Part shown: positions 51,291-53,018 of the stretch, one piece after another
Layout of the letters: each line of letters opens with the position of its first letter
Position numbering within the stretch: position 1 is the stretch's first letter
Assembly: GCF_002153655.1 (NCBI RefSeq)
Contig: NZ_JOPJ01000022.1
Span: 1 to 53,018 of the forward strand
DNA length: 53,018 nt
DNA from: Acetobacter okinawensis
GTDB taxonomy: Bacteria > Pseudomonadota > Alphaproteobacteria > Acetobacterales > Acetobacteraceae
Direction: 5' to 3'
The notes under the pieces: generated by a model
Told to the model about the DNA's origin: nothing
Seen by the model: the letters and a program-made list of their open reading frames with translations, nothing else
Databases searched by the model: none
Translations under genes and position numbers: made by a program

Positions 51291-52358
51291 TTACGAATTG
51301 CGAAGAACACTGTCGCGCAAAACATCCAGCAACGCCTGACACTGCTCTTGTGTTCCAACCGTAATGCGCAACCACGCCATTGTGCGTTCGCCTTTAAGGT
51401 GGCGGACCAGAATGGCCCGTGACCTTAGCTGCGCGGCCAGTTCTCCTGCATCACGGTCAGGGTGGCGAGTGTAAACAAAGTTTGCCGTGGACGGCAAGAC
51501 TTCAAAACCAAGTGCCTCCAGCCCTTCGCTCAACAGGGTACGGTTGGTAACCACCTGCTGCACACCTTGGGCAAACCACGCCTCATCCTCCACCGAAGCC
51601 AGCGCCCCGACCTGCGCCAGACGGTCCAGAGGATAGGAATTAAAACTGTCCTTGACCCGCACAAGGGCCTCGATCAGGTCCGGCTGGCCAAAGGCAAAGC
51701 CCACCCGTGCGCCCGCCAGTGCGCGGGATTTGGAGAAAGTCTGCACAACCAGCAGGTTAGGGTATTCGCGGACCAGCTCCACAGCGCTCTGGGCGCCAAA
51801 ATCCACATAGGCTTCATCCACCAGCACCACGCGCTCGGGGTGCATCTCCAGCAACCTGCGAATGGCGTCCAGCCCCAGCGCAATCCCGGTGGGCGCGTTG
51901 GGGTTTGCAATGACTACACCACTGCACGGGCCTGCATAGTCTTCCACCACAATGCGCATGTCAGCACTCAGGGGCACCATGCGGTAAGGCAGTTTGTACA
52001 GACCGCAATACACCTTGTAAAAACTGTAACTCACATCGGGGAAGAGCAGCGGCTCCCCGTGGGCGAACAGAGCCTGAAACGCATGGGCAAGCACTTCGTC
52101 CGAGCCATTGCCAACAAACACATGCTCCGCACCAAGGCCAACACGCTTGCCCAGCGCCGTGCGCAACGCCAGTGCCTCGGGGTCCGGGTACAGGCGCAGA
52201 CTGTCATCTGTTGCAGCTTTTATGGCCTCCAGCGCCCTAGGGGACGGGCCATAGGGCAGCTCATTGGTGTTCAGCTTGATCAGATTGGCAATCTTGGGCT
52301 GCTCCCCCGGCACATAGGGCGTAAGGGTGTGAACAAGAGGGCTCCAGAAGCGGCTCAT
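51291..52358 (-). CDS. hisC: Histidinol-phosphate aminotransferase
   Basis: 355 residues. It transaminates imidazole acetol phosphate to histidinol phosphate. The family blocks are [41 protein letters not shown], and the PLP-lysine SFSK-type segment [18 protein letters not shown]. Start 52358 (MSRFWSPLV) has GGA upstream; ATGs at 52367 leave no room for a ribosome binding site. Other his genes are not adjacent. Confidence 0.93.
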   Translation of the reverse strand: MSRFWSPLVHTLTPYVPGEQPKIANLIKLNTNELPYGPSPRALEAIKAATDDSLRLYPDPEALALRTALGKRVGLGAEHVFVGNGSDEVLAHAFQALFAHGEPLLFPDVSYSFYKVYCGLYKLPYRMVPLSADMRIVVEDYAGPCSGVVIANPNAPTGIALGLDAIRRLLEMHPERVVLVDEAYVDFGAQSAVELVREYPNLLVVQTFSKSRALAGARVGFAFGQPDLIEALVRVKDSFNSYPLDRLAQVGALASVEDEAWFAQGVQQVVTNRTLLSEGLEALGFEVLPSTANFVYTRHPDRDAGELAAQLRSRAILVRHLKGERTMAWLRITVGTQEQCQALLDVLRDSVLRNS

Positions 52359-52385
52359 GCTGATCATTCCATAGACAAAAAGTTA

Positions 52386-52409
52386 AACGGCCTGCGCTGG
52401 CAGGCCGTT
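52386..52409. terminator. Intrinsic terminator of the ankyrin gene
   Basis: AACGGCCTGC / GCAGGCCGTT (10 bp, four-base loop), followed on the minus strand by TTTTT. It lies between the ankyrin gene and hisC, both minus strand. Confidence 0.88.
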
Positions 52410-52475
52410 GCTCAAAAAAGGCTTCGCTCACAACGGACTGGCACGCTCCTGCGCGCCATGCCCCTGCGCTTACTA

Positions 52476-53018
52476 TCAGGCAGAAACGCCTACCGCTTTT
52501 TTCAAATCCTGCAAGAGCGCACCATTCCCCTGCCTCTGGGCCAGATCAAGGGCACTCAGCCCCTCACCATCACGGAGCAGCACATTCGCCCCGGCACCAA
52601 GGAGCGCGCGGGCAACATCATCACGCCCGAACATGACGGCAAACATAAGCGGTGTACGGCCCACAGCGTTGGCGGCGTCCACCTCCGCCCCCGCCTCAAG
52701 CAGCATGTTTGCCAGAACGACATCGCCTTTAAAGGCGACTCCACTGAGCGCGGTAGAGCCTTTTTCATCCTGCAAATTGGTATCGGCACCGCGGTCAAGC
52801 AGCACGCGCACCGCATCCCTGTGCCCGTTATAGGCGGCCAGAATCAGCGGGGTGTAGCCCTTTTCCATCCTCTGGTTCGGGTTCATCCCCGCATCCAGAA
52901 AACGGGCAAGAAGGTCCGCATCCCCTTCTCTGGCAGCGTTAATGAACAGGGCTTCCACCTGCTCGCGCGTAAAAGCCTGCCCGCCTTCTCCGGCTGCCGG
53001 ATTGGCGGGGGCCTGCCC
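52476..53018 (-). CDS. Ankyrin-repeat protein, N-terminus outside the window
   Basis: At least 180 residues, open to the right edge, so the start is unseen; a GTG at 52958 is internal, since the frame continues with GQAPANPAAGEGGQAFTREQ. About four ankyrin repeats carry the TPL.LAA..G pattern (GYTPLILAAYNGH, STALSGVAFKGD, RTPLMFAVMFGRDD, LSALDLAQRQGN). Ankyrin proteins mediate protein contacts; small bacterial ones such as AnkB affect catalase activity, but nothing here shows the partner. Confidence 0.85.
   Translation of the reverse strand, partial: GQAPANPAAGEGGQAFTREQVEALFINAAREGDADLLARFLDAGMNPNQRMEKGYTPLILAAYNGHRDAVRVLLDRGADTNLQDEKGSTALSGVAFKGDVVLANMLLEAGAEVDAANAVGRTPLMFAVMFGRDDVARALLGAGANVLLRDGEGLSALDLAQRQGNGALLQDLKKAVGVSA

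Overview
The window looks like chromosomal DNA from an acetic acid bacterium (Acetobacteraceae, Alphaproteobacteria). It is GC-rich, densely packed and without mobile elements. The evidence is the gene content: an aerobic-type cobalamin pathway with CobN, CobW and BluB, a membrane-anchored sorbosone dehydrogenase-like protein, an L-lactate permease, an acetate (GPR1/FUN34/YaaH) transporter and a fungal-type secretory lipase. I cannot fix the genus from the sequence alone. Both ends are cut: the left end in a tRNA-Glu gene, the right end in an ankyrin-repeat gene.

Region 1 (1-3.9 kb) is a copper-uptake module: a dedicated TonB, a His/Met/Cys-rich DUF2946-type membrane protein and a TonB-dependent copper receptor. 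A succinate-semialdehyde-type dehydrogenase follows.

Region 2 (5.6-21.1 kb) holds most of the late cobalamin pathway. On the minus strand one long unit runs DUF1636 protein-cobW-cobN-cobB-cobC(phosphatase)-cobO-cobQ, preceded by a cobalamin riboswitch and a matching promoter. The lower-ligand and nucleotide-loop genes (cobU; cobT-cobS; threonine-phosphate decarboxylase; cobD-bluB) lie in separate short units with no visible riboswitch. The precorrin methyltransferases and the CobS/CobT chelatase subunits are not in the window.

Region 3 (21.2-30.4 kb) carries a MarR regulator overlapping a FUSC efflux gene, an acetate transporter, an enoyl-CoA hydratase/HIBYL-CoA hydrolase-like gene, a flavin reductase, and a Zur-controlled metal ABC transporter (znuA-znuC-znuB) divergent from zur. 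zur is coupled to an unknown gene.

Region 4 (30.5-39.1 kb) has a histone H1-like protein, mtnA, a YbaK deacylase, a DUF2272 lipoprotein, a cysteine synthase, a small membrane protein, an orphan PD-(D/E)XK-like protein, guaA, a small secreted protein and tRNA-Arg(ACG).

Region 5 (39.1-53.0 kb) has a secretory lipase, a sorbosone dehydrogenase-like protein divergent from lldP, an ABM monooxygenase, the envelope operon lgt-midA-pgeF-lipoprotein, a SPOR-domain lytic transglycosylase, a ZntB-like transporter, a small basic protein, hisC and the ankyrin gene.

No phage, IS element, CRISPR array or clear multi-gene defence system is visible. The best candidates for something new are the orphan nuclease-like gene with its own palindrome, the ART-like gene coupled to zur, the ferredoxin-like DUF1636 protein coupled to CobW, and a 43-residue membrane protein.
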